Origin: Pseudanabaena mucicola FACHB-723
GTDB taxonomy: Bacteria; Cyanobacteriota; Cyanobacteriia; Pseudanabaenales; Pseudanabaenaceae
Reading direction: 5' to 3'
NCBI RefSeq assembly: GCF_014696385.1
Contig: NZ_JACJQB010000027.1
Coordinates: 1 to 45,744 of the forward strand
Length of the DNA: 45,744 bases
The translations under genes and the position numbers were made by a program. The notes beneath the pieces are model-generated. The model had not been told where the DNA came from, did no database searches, and worked only from the letters and a program-made list of their open reading frames with translations. Shown here piece after piece: positions 16,922-25,809 of this stretch (the first letter of the stretch is position 1; every line of letters begins with the position of its first letter).

Positions 16922-17818
16922 GTGTTTAAATCTTCTTGCAATATTGCTGTTTCGAGATTGCCTTCTCCATATGGCTATGCCAACTTTGGGTTTAAGTCAT
17001 TTGTCTCTAACTATTCGCAAAAATATTGCGATCGCAGTTTATATGCTCAAATTCATAAGCCCACAGCCAGAGGCTTGGCAAGGTTTCAGTTAGTCCAAAG
17101 TTTTTCAGTACAAAAAGCAGGTAATGCGATCGCAGAATGTGAAGACATGTGGGACTATGTTCAGCACCATATGGGCATATCACTAGCCCTATCGGATGGG
17201 GCAACCGAATCATCGTTTGCCCGCGAATGGTCAAAGGAATTGGTCACAAATTTTGTCCATCGTCATGAAATAGGAGATGGTGATTGGCAAAACTGGCTAT
17301 TGCGATCGCAAAAATCTTGGCAAAGCGGGTTAGCAGAGCAGAACTTGTCTTGGTTTGCCAAGCGCAAGGCAGCCGTGGGCGCTTTCGCTACTTTTGTGAG
17401 CTTAGAGATTTGCTCTGATTTTAGGTGGAAAGCAATGGCAATAGGGGATTCCTGTATATTTATGGTTCGCGATCATCAGTTACTTCGTAGCTTCCCAATC
17501 CAAAATAGTGACCAGTTTAACTATCATCCGCGCCTGTTGGCGACGTATCCGCAATTAGTAAACGATATGCGCCAAATTAGCGGTAAGGCCAAACTAGGTG
17601 ATCGCTTTTATCTGGCAACCGATGCGATCGCCTGTTGGATTTTTAAGCAAATAGAAGCAAATCAAGATCCTTGGCTAAAATTAGAACAGATTTCATCTCA
17701 AGACTTATTTGTGAATTGGGTGAATGAATTACGCGATTGTCAACAAATAGTTAATGACGACACTACCTTGCTTTGCCTAGAAATTCAGACTATGTCTCAA
17801 ACTGGTTGTGAGTCATGA
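16922..17818 (+). CDS. PP2C-type protein phosphatase paired with a kinase
   Basis: The 298-residue protein resembles metal-dependent PP2C phosphatases of the bacterial kinase-phosphatase modules. It has the metal-binding segment ALSDGATESSF (about residues 91-101), AIGDSCIFMV near 180, and the final metal-binding motif NDDTTLL near 282. Length is usual for the type. The GTG at 16922 gives about 50 extra N-terminal residues without family similarity; a TTG at 17075 (residue 52) would start directly before the domain. Its stop overlaps the next ATG by four bases (ATGA), so the two products are translationally coupled and the phosphatase probably reverses the kinase. Confidence 0.8.
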   Translation: MFKSSCNIAVSRLPSPYGYANFGFKSFVSNYSQKYCDRSLYAQIHKPTARGLARFQLVQSFSVQKAGNAIAECEDMWDYVQHHMGISLALSDGATESSFAREWSKELVTNFVHRHEIGDGDWQNWLLRSQKSWQSGLAEQNLSWFAKRKAAVGAFATFVSLEICSDFRWKAMAIGDSCIFMVRDHQLLRSFPIQNSDQFNYHPRLLATYPQLVNDMRQISGKAKLGDRFYLATDAIACWIFKQIEANQDPWLKLEQISSQDLFVNWVNELRDCQQIVNDDTTLLCLEIQTMSQTGCES

Positions 17819-19755
17819 CATATATCCAGACATGGCCATTAAATATTGACTTCACGTTGGCGGTACAAAACCCGCAACTTTGTTTTGCAGATGCTGACCT
17901 CAAACAATCAAGTACAGCCAAAAACTCGCGGGGACGGGTTTTGCTATGGTCAGGGAATTTTGCCACGGTTTATAAACTAACCAAAGGTGAAAAGTCTTGG
18001 GCTGTGCGATGTTTTACCCGCATTCCCCAAGCTGATGTGCAACAACGCTATCAAGCAATTAGTGCATATCTTAGCCAACATCAAATTCCTTATTTAGTAG
18101 ATTTTGAGTTTGTTGCTAAGGGAATTTTAGTCAAGGGGGAATGGTATCCGATCTTAAAGATGGATTGGGTCGATGGAGTCGAAATTGATCGCTATATTGG
18201 TGAAAATATTGATGAGCCGAGTGTTTTACATCGCCTTGATTTGCAACTCCAAAAACTGCAAAAGGATCTTCGGCAAGCAAGCATTGCCCATGGAGATTTA
18301 CAGCATGGCAATATTATGGTCGATGATCTTGGGGAACTACGATTAGTTGACTATGACGGCATGTATGTCCCTGCATTGCTAGGGATGCCACCTCTGGAGA
18401 TGGGACATCCCAATTATCAGCCACCTCTGCGATCGCTCAAGGACTTTGGTGAGCAGTTAGATGATTTTTCCTTTGATGTCATCTCGCTCTCTCTGAGAGC
18501 TTTAGCGCTGCAACCAAGTCTGTGGGAGACTTTCCATGAAGACAATAAAAATCTTATCTTTCGGCAAAATGACTTTCAAGATCCTGATTCATCGCCTGTT
18601 TTTCAAGCGATCGCAAATTTAGATAGTGATGATACGCGCCAAATTTGTGATCGCTTAATTCTGCGGTGTTATGGCAAAGATCCAAGCCAAGCTATGGAAA
18701 CCAAATTCCCCCAGCTACAGTTTCTCAATGATCAATCTAAAACTATTTTCCAATTAGGTTTAGTCGTGATTGCCCTAGTTGGCGGTATCTTTTGGGCTTG
18801 GAAAATTAATCAATATACCCCCACTATTTCCCCACCTCTGATTCCAGAAACTCCCAAAAACACCCCAGTGAGTTTGCCCACACCTAATATTTCCCCATCG
18901 CCTGTTATTCCCCCTAGCCCCAAATTGACTCCTATTAACGCCGAGACTCTCATGGCTAAATATGCGGAAGGGCAGCGCAATTTTCAGTTTGTGCAGTTGA
19001 CAGGAAATCAAAGCGATCGTCTACAGGGACAAGACTTTAGCAATATTAATCTCAGTGGTTCTGTGCTTGAGCGTATTGATTTGCGGCAAGTGATTTTTAA
19101 AAATGCCAACTTAAATGGTGTGAGAATTATCAGAGTTGATCTGCGTGGTGCGGATCTTAGCAATGCTAGCTTGATTGAGGCAAATCTCACTGCCTCTAAC
19201 CTGACTGATGCCAAACTGGAACAGTCTAACCTTCTAAGGATCAATCTGTCTCAAGCTAAACTCGGCTCGGCAAACCTTCAAAAAACGGAGTTAATGAGCG
19301 CAAATCTTAGTGAAGCTGATCTTAACTCCGCAAATTTGCAAGGAGCTAATCTGCTGTTAGCCAATCTCCGTAGAGCAAATTTAGTGAAAGCAAATCTGCA
19401 AAATAGTAATCTAGCCGCCGCCAACTTGAGTAATGCGATTTTAGATGGCGCAGATTTATCCTTTGCCGATATGAGATCAACGGAACTATACCTAACTAGT
19501 TTTACCAATGCGGATCTTAGCTCTACGAATCTCACGGCTGCGAATCTTAATTTAGTAGAGTTGGCAGGAGTAAAACTAAATGGGGCAAATTTACAGAATG
19601 TGATCGTTGAAAATATGGGCAGTATTGAATCCGCAGATTTTACGGATGTAACTAGTCTTGCCAATAATGTCCGTCAATATTTTTGTTCTTTAGCCTCTGG
19701 AAATATTGCTGAGACAGGTATACCCACAAAAGTGACCCTCAACTGTTTGCCATAA
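17815..19755 (+). CDS. Membrane-anchored protein kinase with pentapeptide repeats
   Basis: The 646-residue protein has an N-terminal kinase-like domain (about residues 40-300) with catalytic loop HGDLQHGN (Asp161, Asn166) and the magnesium motif DYDG (179-182). The position of the usual ATP-binding Lys holds Arg65 (AVRCF), which also occurs in this family as far as I recall. A hydrophobic segment (about 312-331) is followed by a proline-rich linker (about 340-375) and A(D/N)L-type pentapeptide repeats (about 395-615), expected to form a right-handed beta-helix outside the cytoplasm. It is translationally coupled to the PP2C gene. The kinase and PP2C resemble two parts of the TerY-P triad, but no vWA gene is adjacent. 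Confidence 0.83.
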   Translation: MTYIQTWPLNIDFTLAVQNPQLCFADADLKQSSTAKNSRGRVLLWSGNFATVYKLTKGEKSWAVRCFTRIPQADVQQRYQAISAYLSQHQIPYLVDFEFVAKGILVKGEWYPILKMDWVDGVEIDRYIGENIDEPSVLHRLDLQLQKLQKDLRQASIAHGDLQHGNIMVDDLGELRLVDYDGMYVPALLGMPPLEMGHPNYQPPLRSLKDFGEQLDDFSFDVISLSLRALALQPSLWETFHEDNKNLIFRQNDFQDPDSSPVFQAIANLDSDDTRQICDRLILRCYGKDPSQAMETKFPQLQFLNDQSKTIFQLGLVVIALVGGIFWAWKINQYTPTISPPLIPETPKNTPVSLPTPNISPSPVIPPSPKLTPINAETLMAKYAEGQRNFQFVQLTGNQSDRLQGQDFSNINLSGSVLERIDLRQVIFKNANLNGVRIIRVDLRGADLSNASLIEANLTASNLTDAKLEQSNLLRINLSQAKLGSANLQKTELMSANLSEADLNSANLQGANLLLANLRRANLVKANLQNSNLAAANLSNAILDGADLSFADMRSTELYLTSFTNADLSSTNLTAANLNLVELAGVKLNGANLQNVIVENMGSIESADFTDVTSLANNVRQYFCSLASGNIAETGIPTKVTLNCLP

Positions 19756-19785
19756 ATTGCGATCGCATAGTGCTCATGGGTACTC

Positions 19786-19888
19786 ATACCAATTCACGAA
19801 GATGTGATAACACTTTTGTGAATTAAAAACTAAACCCAGCAAGGGTTTTAAAAACACAAAATGGCTATGCCATTTTGTGTTTTGGTAT
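19786..19888. repeat. Double-hairpin intergenic element with ATACC/GGTAT ends
   Basis: Outer ends ATACCAA (19786-19792) and TTGGTAT (19882-19888) are inverted copies. Inside lie an imperfect hairpin (AATTCAC...GTGAATT, 19791-19824) and a perfect 15-bp hairpin (AAAACACAAAATGGC, loop TAT, 19851-19883). No coding frame is present. It looks like a small MITE-like element, and the second hairpin could end the kinase transcript. Confidence 0.6.
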
Positions 19889-20022
19889 AAGTTGACTCAG
19901 ATCAAGAGTAGAATTGATGTGATTGGCAAAAATCGTCAAAAGCAATTGCCAAATTTCACTTCTCAGCAATTAGCTGCCAAATAATGTACTAGAGTGAAAA
20001 GCCCGAAAAGAGTATTACAGCA

Positions 20023-20769
20023 ATGATTGAAGAAGAAAAAACACTAAATTCTGACGACCTGATCGATGAAGACGATGAGGTACTTGAGTCACGGTTGCAA
20101 CAACTGGCGATCGATGAACTAAATCACATTTCTAACCAAGAAGCTGCAAACTCGGCTCCTAGTCAGTCAGATGCCACAGGCGAATCGAAAGCTGAACCTA
20201 GTAAGAGTGAAGCGGCGGCGGCGGCAACGCTAGAAAAAATTAGTGGTTTGATTGCCGAGTCAACCGCCCTTAGAGAGCAGCTAGATGAGCGTAAGCAACA
20301 GTATTTACGTTTATATGCTGACTTTGAAAACTTTCGTAAACGCACAGAGCGAGATAAAGAGGAGCAGGAAGGGGCTACTACTAGTAGAATCCTCAAAAAA
20401 ATCTTGCCTGTAGTTGATGACTTTGAACGTGCACAATTGCAGATTACACCGAAAACGGATGGAGAAGCTTCAATTCATAGAAGCTATCAATCAGTTTATA
20501 AGCAATTGCTTAAATGCTTAAAAGAAACAGGCGTGGCAAGAATGGAATGCATTGGTCAGGAATTTGACCCTAACTTCCATGAAGCAATTATGCAGGAGCC
20601 TTCACCTGAACATGAAGAGGGACTTATTACCGAAGAATTGCGTCCTGGCTATTTAGTCAGTGATGATCGAGTGCTACGCCATGCCCTTGTTAAAGTATCT
20701 TCTGGCAAAATTGATGGTGATGAGAGTACATCTGCTAATGCTGACAATGACAATGGTGAATCAGCCTAA
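20023..20769 (+). CDS. grpE: Nucleotide exchange factor GrpE
   Basis: GrpE releases ADP from DnaK in the Hsp70 chaperone cycle. The 248-residue protein has an acidic low-complexity N-terminus (about residues 1-75), a long coiled coil (about 80-115) with the signature YLRLYADFENFRKR, and a beta-domain ending RVLRHALVKVS. The C-terminal tail is acidic. dnaK follows in the same direction after a terminator-like palindrome, so the two are adjacent but probably have separate promoters. Confidence 0.95.
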   Translation: MIEEEKTLNSDDLIDEDDEVLESRLQQLAIDELNHISNQEAANSAPSQSDATGESKAEPSKSEAAAAATLEKISGLIAESTALREQLDERKQQYLRLYADFENFRKRTERDKEEQEGATTSRILKKILPVVDDFERAQLQITPKTDGEASIHRSYQSVYKQLLKCLKETGVARMECIGQEFDPNFHEAIMQEPSPEHEEGLITEELRPGYLVSDDRVLRHALVKVSSGKIDGDESTSANADNDNGESA

Positions 20770-20788
20770 ATACTAGATCACAAAGGAT

Positions 20789-20824
20789 AAATAAAAGAGT
20801 CTGCGATCGCAGACTCTTTTATTT
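20789..20824 (+). terminator. 36-bp perfect palindrome acting as terminator of grpE
   Basis: A perfect 36-bp palindrome centred on the HIP1 octamer GCGATCGC (20803-20810). Half-site AAATAAAAGAGTCTGCGA; the right half ends in TTTTATTT. It lies 19 bp after the grpE stop. Confidence 0.8.
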
Positions 20825-20892
20825 AGGTTTCAATATTTATCTTTAAAAAAGCTTAGACCTAATTCCTCAAATAAAGATAAACTTTTACAACG

Positions 20893-20918
20893 AAGAATGC
20901 ATCTCAAAATGCATTCTT
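20893..20918 (+). promoter_or_regulatory. Hairpin upstream of dnaK
   Basis: Perfect 10-bp arms AAGAATGCAT (20893-20902) and ATGCATTCTT (20909-20918), 66 bp before the dnaK ATG. It is not a CIRCE element (no TTAGCACTC half-site). It may be an operator or a leader hairpin. Confidence 0.4.
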
Positions 20919-20983
20919 AGGGTACATTATTCAGAAATTCACTAAGCTAAACTTAAAAAAAGCTTTTAACGGAACTGGCGGTT

Positions 20984-22843
20984 ATGTCGAAAGTAATTGG
21001 TATCGACCTTGGTACGACAAATAGTTGTGTTTCGGTTTTAGAAGGTGGCAAGCCTGTTGTCATCTCTAGCGCAGAAGGCGGTCGCACTACACCAAGTATT
21101 GTTGCTTTTGTAAAGGATAGCAACGAAAGAATTGTGGGACAGGTGGCTAAGCGTCAATCTGTAACTAATCCTATTAACACTATTTATAGTATCAAGCGCT
21201 TTATTGGGCGCAGTTGGAGTGAAACCGAAGAAGAACGTCGGCGAGTTGCTTATAAGGCGATCAAGGGTAAAGATGACACCGTTGATGTGCAGATTGCTGA
21301 CAAAAGCTATACGCCCCAAGAAATTTCGGCAATGATTTTGCAGAAATTGAAGCAGGATGCTGAAAATTATCTTGGTGAGGAAGTTACTCAAGCTGTTATT
21401 ACGGTTCCTGCCTACTTTACCGACACACAGCGGCAAGCAACAAAGGATGCTGGGGCAATTGCAGGTTTAGAGGTCATGCGGATCGTTAATGAACCTACTG
21501 CCGCCGCACTCGCCTATGGTTTAGATAAGCAGGATCAAGATCAAGTTGTTTTGGTGTTTGACCTTGGGGGCGGTACGTTCGATGTGTCAGTACTGCAACT
21601 AGGTGACGGTATTTTTGAAGTTAAAGCCACTTCTGGTAATAACCATCTTGGGGGCGATGATTTTGATGCAAAGATCGTTGACTGGTTAGTTGCTGACTTT
21701 AAGGAAAAAGAAGGTATTGATCTCTCGGAAGACAAGACTGCCTTGCAACGACTGAGAGAGGCTGCGGAAAAAGCCAAAATTGAGCTATCTAGTGCGCCTT
21801 CTACCTTGATCAGTTTGCCCTTTATTGCTTCCGATGATAATGGACCCAAAACCATTGAGATTGATTTTACCCGTGCCAAGTTTGAGCAGATTACGGCTGC
21901 CTTGGTCAAATCAACCCTCGACCCTACGGCTCAAGCCCTCAAAGATGCGGGACTCATGCCAAAGGAAATCAACCGCATTATTTTAGTTGGTGGCTCAACC
22001 CGTATTCCTGCGGTTCAAGAAGCGATATCGCGATTTTTTGAGGGCAAAAAACCTGATCAGTCAGTTAATCCTGATGAGGCGGTGGCGATCGGTGCGGCTG
22101 TACAAGCGGGTATTTTGGGCGGAGAAGTCAAGGATCTATTGCTGCTAGATGTAATTCCGCTTTCGATTGGATTGGAAACTCAAGGTGGTGTATTTACGAA
22201 AAACCTAGAACGCAATACTACTATTCCTACTAGCAAGTCACAAATTTTCTCTACGGCTGTTGATAACCAATCAGTTGTGGAAATCCATGTGTTACAGGGC
22301 GAGCGCTCGATGGCAAAGGACAATAAGAGCCTTGGCAAGTTTGAATTAGAGGGTATTCGACCGGCTCCGCGTGGGATTCCTCAAATTGAAGTTTCCTTTG
22401 ATATTGATGCCAATGGCATTCTCAATGTATCAGCAAGAGATGTTGATACGGGGGTTGAGCAAAGTATTAGTATCACGAATACTGGTGGCTTGAGTCCTAC
22501 CGAAATTGAAAGAATGCGGATGGAAGCTGAAGTATATGCTGAAGAGGATGAAGCGCGTCGTGAGTTGGCTAATATGCGAAACCAAGCTTCTAATCTCATT
22601 CGTACTGTTGAGGACATTCTGCGAGATAATGGCCCATCGGTGATTACGCAAAGTTTGCGTGAGCCAACCATGCAAAATGTAGAAGCTCTCAAAAATATTT
22701 ACGAATCGGAAGAAATCACCTACGAAGAAATTCAAGCTGCTCTGAAGCCTTTGCAGCAATCTTTGTTTGATGTGACACAGGCGATTGAAAAATATTCACA
22801 AGTTGAGCGAGTAAAGCAAAAGCCGTCAGATACTCTGTCATAG
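20984..22843 (+). CDS. dnaK: Chaperone DnaK (Hsp70)
   Basis: DnaK binds exposed hydrophobic peptides in an ATP-driven cycle with DnaJ and GrpE. The 619-residue protein has the nucleotide-binding domain ([14 protein letters not shown] at residue 5; [11 protein letters not shown] near 195; [12 protein letters not shown] near 336), the substrate-binding beta-domain (about 385-500) and a helical lid (about 500-610). The C-terminal tail is short compared with many DnaK proteins (about 635). Cyanobacteria have several dnaK copies; linkage to grpE suggests the stress-induced main copy (DnaK2-like), which is inference. Confidence 0.95.
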   Translation: MSKVIGIDLGTTNSCVSVLEGGKPVVISSAEGGRTTPSIVAFVKDSNERIVGQVAKRQSVTNPINTIYSIKRFIGRSWSETEEERRRVAYKAIKGKDDTVDVQIADKSYTPQEISAMILQKLKQDAENYLGEEVTQAVITVPAYFTDTQRQATKDAGAIAGLEVMRIVNEPTAAALAYGLDKQDQDQVVLVFDLGGGTFDVSVLQLGDGIFEVKATSGNNHLGGDDFDAKIVDWLVADFKEKEGIDLSEDKTALQRLREAAEKAKIELSSAPSTLISLPFIASDDNGPKTIEIDFTRAKFEQITAALVKSTLDPTAQALKDAGLMPKEINRIILVGGSTRIPAVQEAISRFFEGKKPDQSVNPDEAVAIGAAVQAGILGGEVKDLLLLDVIPLSIGLETQGGVFTKNLERNTTIPTSKSQIFSTAVDNQSVVEIHVLQGERSMAKDNKSLGKFELEGIRPAPRGIPQIEVSFDIDANGILNVSARDVDTGVEQSISITNTGGLSPTEIERMRMEAEVYAEEDEARRELANMRNQASNLIRTVEDILRDNGPSVITQSLREPTMQNVEALKNIYESEEITYEEIQAALKPLQQSLFDVTQAIEKYSQVERVKQKPSDTLS

Positions 22844-22870
22844 AGAGAGTGCAGCAGTTGAAGTTTTGCA

Positions 22871-22901
22871 AAAAAAGGAGTTGCGCCGCACCTCCTTTTT
22901 T
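22871..22901. terminator. Bidirectional terminator between dnaK and gun4
   Basis: AAAAAAGGAG (22871-22880) pairs with CTCCTTTTTT (22892-22901) around a G/C-rich loop. It lies between the converging ends of dnaK (22843) and gun4 (22924). Confidence 0.8.
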
Positions 22902-22923
22902 GATTTGTCTCTTTTTGCTATAT

Positions 22924-23613
22924 TTACCAAGCTGGATGAGAGAAAATTGCCTGCATGGTTTTATTGCCCCGTAACTGATTCGACAGGGGCAAATGACCTC
23001 TCGGTGCGTCAAGGCTCCAAATAAATTCGTTGGGATAGCGGGTAAACGAGCCATCCTTTTTCCAGCCAATCTTGAGCCAAAATTTTTCCCAACCTTTGCC
23101 TAGGCTTAGCCAAATTTTACGCTGTACCGAGAAACCAAACTTGCCTTCAGAATAAACGAGCCATAGTTGATTAATTGTTTGTAAATCACTAATCGGAATT
23201 GATTTGGCTTCGGTGAAATATAGCCAACCTCTCGCCAAGGCATCTGAACTTGCTGCTTCACACAGTTTTTTGCTGGTAATGCGATCAGCCTCTTCAAAGT
23301 CCTGTTTTGCTAGCAGTATTTGAATTTCTTGATAATCAATTGACTTTTCTGACTTGAGAGTCACCACTCCATGGGGGTAATGCAGTTGGGCTAATTCTGC
23401 CGCTCTTGGCAAATTACTTTTGAGCAATGTTTGATGTATTTTGCCGTCAACCCATGTCACTTCTGTATTCGTAGCCTTACGTGCTTGGATAAATTCATCC
23501 AAGATTTGTAAACCATCTTCTCCAAAGTCTACTATTTCCGCGATCGCAGGTAATTGGTTTGCCTCTTTACCTGAAAACAACTTATCTCGCAGCGCAGTTA
23601 GTTTTGTATCCAT
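22924..23613 (-). CDS. gun4: GUN4, porphyrin-binding activator of Mg-chelatase
   Basis: GUN4 binds protoporphyrin IX and its Mg form and stimulates magnesium chelatase, the first committed step of chlorophyll synthesis. The 229-residue protein has an N-terminal helical region (about 1-80) and the GUN4 core (about 85-229), with family segments SSDALARGWLYFTEAKSIP, FGFSVQRKIW and NEFIWSLDAPRGHLPLSNQLRG. Length matches the two-domain cyanobacterial type. It converges on dnaK. Its upstream region carries three A-rich 12-bp repeats. Confidence 0.93.
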   Translation of the reverse strand: MDTKLTALRDKLFSGKEANQLPAIAEIVDFGEDGLQILDEFIQARKATNTEVTWVDGKIHQTLLKSNLPRAAELAQLHYPHGVVTLKSEKSIDYQEIQILLAKQDFEEADRITSKKLCEAASSDALARGWLYFTEAKSIPISDLQTINQLWLVYSEGKFGFSVQRKIWLSLGKGWEKFWLKIGWKKDGSFTRYPNEFIWSLDAPRGHLPLSNQLRGNKTMQAIFSHPAW

Positions 23614-23619
23614 CAGACC

Positions 23620-23661
23620 CTATAAAAATCGCAAAAAAAATCGCAAAAAAAATCGCAAAAA
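23620..23661. repeat. 12-bp A-rich tandem repeat upstream of gun4
   Basis: ATCGCAAAAAAA is repeated about three times starting 10 bp before the gun4 start codon, as read on the minus strand. The A/T runs are uninterrupted, so copy number could change by slippage. Confidence 0.7.
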
Positions 23662-23703
23662 TTACACCACTTTGAATTTACACCTTTACTTAGCCCAAAG
23701 AAC

Positions 23704-23738
23704 TTAAAAAGCAGCACCCATTGGGTGCTGCTTTTTAA
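23704..23738 (-). terminator. Terminator of the GERP-repeat gene
   Basis: Perfect 16-bp arms TTAAAAAGCAGCACCC (23704-23719) and its complement (23723-23738) with loop ATT. It lies 12 bp beyond the minus-strand stop. Confidence 0.9.
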
Positions 23739-23750
23739 ATCTTCAACAAA

Positions 23751-24305
23751 TTAATCGATGTAACCCATCAGTCCAGCGTTGTCGATTTCATTGGAGGCAA
23801 CAGGTCTTGTACCACCCATTTGTGAATAGGTATCATCAATTACTAGTCCTGAAGAACCAACGGGGCGCTCTCCTGCAATGTAGAACTTATCGACGATGAC
23901 AAATCCATCTTCAAATACAGGACGTTCGCCAGAGGAGAAGAATGTGCCAGTTACATGAGCACCAGTGCTAACAATAGGACGTTCACCGCCCATGGTGGTA
24001 TAGGTGCTGCTAATTGCTAATTTGCTGGCTTCGATAGGACGTTCACCTGAGCTATTGAAATACTCAACTGCGCGAAAGCCACCATCAATGATTGGGCGAT
24101 CGCCAAAATGTTTAAGTGTTTCAGTCACAGTCAGTGATCCTTTTTGGGTGATAGTTGCGGGCTTGACTTCTTCCTTTACAGCCAAAGCTGCAATATCGAC
24201 GGAGCTAGTTTTGGTTTCGGCTTCAGACTTCGCTTTGGTAGGACGACTTTTTTCCGTAGTCTCAGGTTTGGCGCTATCTGGTTTTGCTTCGTTGCCTGTA
24301 CTCAT
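23751..24305 (-). CDS. Repeat protein with six GERP motifs, function unknown
   Basis: I do not recognise an established function. The 184-residue protein has a charged, Lys/Glu-rich, probably disordered N-terminus (residues 1-55). Six repeats of 19-20 residues follow (59-77, 78-96, 97-116, 117-135, 136-154, 155-173), each with the pattern hydrophobic-x-x-x-aromatic-x-x-x-G-(E/D/T)-R-P-(I/V), for example FFSSGERPV. It has no signal peptide or membrane segment. The regular period suggests a beta-solenoid or strand-turn array. It has its own strong terminator and about 400 bp of upstream intergenic DNA. Confidence 0.75.
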   Translation of the reverse strand: MSTGNEAKPDSAKPETTEKSRPTKAKSEAETKTSSVDIAALAVKEEVKPATITQKGSLTVTETLKHFGDRPIIDGGFRAVEYFNSSGERPIEASKLAISSTYTTMGGERPIVSTGAHVTGTFFSSGERPVFEDGFVIVDKFYIAGERPVGSSGLVIDDTYSQMGGTRPVASNEIDNAGLMGYID

Positions 24306-24715
24306 GTTTTATCCTCAAATTTAATAAAAACTCTTAATTGCTTTTGATTGCTTTCAATTGCTCTTATTTGGTAAGTAATTGTGTTTGCGATCGCTTAAAA
24401 ACTTTTAAAGTTATAACCTGTGAAGTTAATTCTACAGAAAAAGTCAATGTTATTAACCTTTTGACAGATTGGTTATAGCTTTGATATATCAAAATGTACT
24501 CAAGCAAAGCTATCTCAATGCTATATCAAATCAGCCATCGACTGATTTAGCGACTATTTTTGTTGTCTTCATAGGACATCTTGATATAACTCATAAGGTA
24601 TTTTGATTTTCCACCACCACAGAGTTGGCTAGTACAAACCAAACCCCAAGAAGCGAGTGGCGGCGATTCGCGCCGCTACTCGCTTCAGTCGTAAGCAACC
24701 ACTCCAGTTAGGGTT
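24306..24715. other. 410-bp intergenic region
   Basis: No convincing gene. It holds the perfect palindrome TTTGATATATCAAA (24480-24493), a hairpin AAATCAG/CTGATTT (24528-24548) and the family-A-like palindrome at 24651-24685. It probably contains the promoter of the repeat protein. Confidence 0.5.
24651..24685. repeat. Palindrome with a family-A-like core
   Basis: Arms AAGCGAGTGGCGGCG (24651-24665) and CGCCGCTACTCGCTT (24671-24685) pair with one G-T pair. The minus-strand core CGGCGCGAATCGCC resembles the core at 912 and 39602. It lies 30 bp downstream of lpxD and may end its transcript. Confidence 0.65.
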
Positions 24716-25768
24716 TTATTTGGATTCTAATTCGGCAATACGTTGCTCTAATTTGCGAACCGTGCGTAATAACTCAGGTAGTTGTCGCTCCGCGATGACG
24801 ATCCGCTTCCAATCTTTTTCAGGAACTACAGGATAGCCCATCATAGTGACACCTGCGGGGACATCGCTGGGAATGCCAGACTTTGCCCCGATAACTGCAC
24901 CATCACCGATGTGAATATGATTAGCTGCGCCGACTTGACCTGCCATCACCACATGATGACCAAGAGTTACACCTCCTGCGAGTCCCACCTGTGAGGCAAG
25001 TACCGAATGTGCTCCGACTTCGACACCATGACCGATTTGCACAAAGTTATCTAGCTTTGCACCTTTGTGAATGATGGTGACACCAACGGCAGGACGGTCA
25101 ACGGCACAGGAACAACCTAATTCCACATTGTCCTCAATTACGACATGACCAATTTGTGGGACTTTGTACCAAGTGCCATTGGGAGAAATTTCAAAACCGA
25201 AGCCATCACCACCCAATACGGTGCTGGGATGGAATAGACAATTTGCACCGATTTGAGTGCGATCGCAAATTACACAATTAGCATGAATGGTGGTATTTGC
25301 CCCAATCTCGACATCGTTGTAAATGGTGACATGGGGATAAATGGTGACATTATCTCCAATCTTGACGCGATCGCTAATGACAACATAGGGGGCGATTGCC
25401 ACATTTGCGCCTAGCTGCACATCTGCACCTAAAATTGCGGTGGGGTGAATGCCCTTGGGGGGAGTCGGTGGTTGATAAAACTTTTCGAGAACCTTGGCAA
25501 AGAGAATCCGAGGATGGGCGGTACGAATGCAGGGCAGAGGCGAAGGGGTTTTGAGATCGAGAATGACGGCACTAGCTTGGGTGTCCTTGAGATGTGCCAC
25601 AAATTTGGATGAAGACACAAACGTAATCTCGCCAGCCTGTGCCTTGTCGATCGCTGCGACACCTGTGATGACTGGATCAGCACCATCGGACTCAAATTTA
25701 CAATCGGGTAGAGCGGCAGCAAATTCGGCAGCAAGGGCGGATAGCTTAAAACTAATCGTTGATGTCAT
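24716..25768 (-). CDS. lpxD: UDP-3-O-acylglucosamine N-acyltransferase LpxD
   Basis: LpxD adds the second, N-linked hydroxyacyl chain in lipid A synthesis. The protein (350 residues from MTSTISFKL) has a UDP-binding N-terminal domain (to about residue 100), a long hexapeptide-repeat beta-helix (about 105-310; FVQIGHGVEVG holds the expected catalytic His) and a C-terminal helix. An ATG six codons upstream (25786) is less likely. The TPR-EVE gene ends upstream at 25810, so the two same-strand genes may be co-transcribed. Confidence 0.93.
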   Translation of the reverse strand: MTSTISFKLSALAAEFAAALPDCKFESDGADPVITGVAAIDKAQAGEITFVSSSKFVAHLKDTQASAVILDLKTPSPLPCIRTAHPRILFAKVLEKFYQPPTPPKGIHPTAILGADVQLGANVAIAPYVVISDRVKIGDNVTIYPHVTIYNDVEIGANTTIHANCVICDRTQIGANCLFHPSTVLGGDGFGFEISPNGTWYKVPQIGHVVIEDNVELGCSCAVDRPAVGVTIIHKGAKLDNFVQIGHGVEVGAHSVLASQVGLAGGVTLGHHVVMAGQVGAANHIHIGDGAVIGAKSGIPSDVPAGVTMMGYPVVPEKDWKRIVIAERQLPELLRTVRKLEQRIAELESK

Positions 25769-25809
25769 GATCGGATTTTTATGCAATTTGTATTCAAAAT
25801 TTATGTGAA

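Noticed and set aside
20893-20918. CIRCE operator before dnaK
   Set aside because: The hairpin sequence AAGAATGCAT does not match the CIRCE half-site TTAGCACTC.
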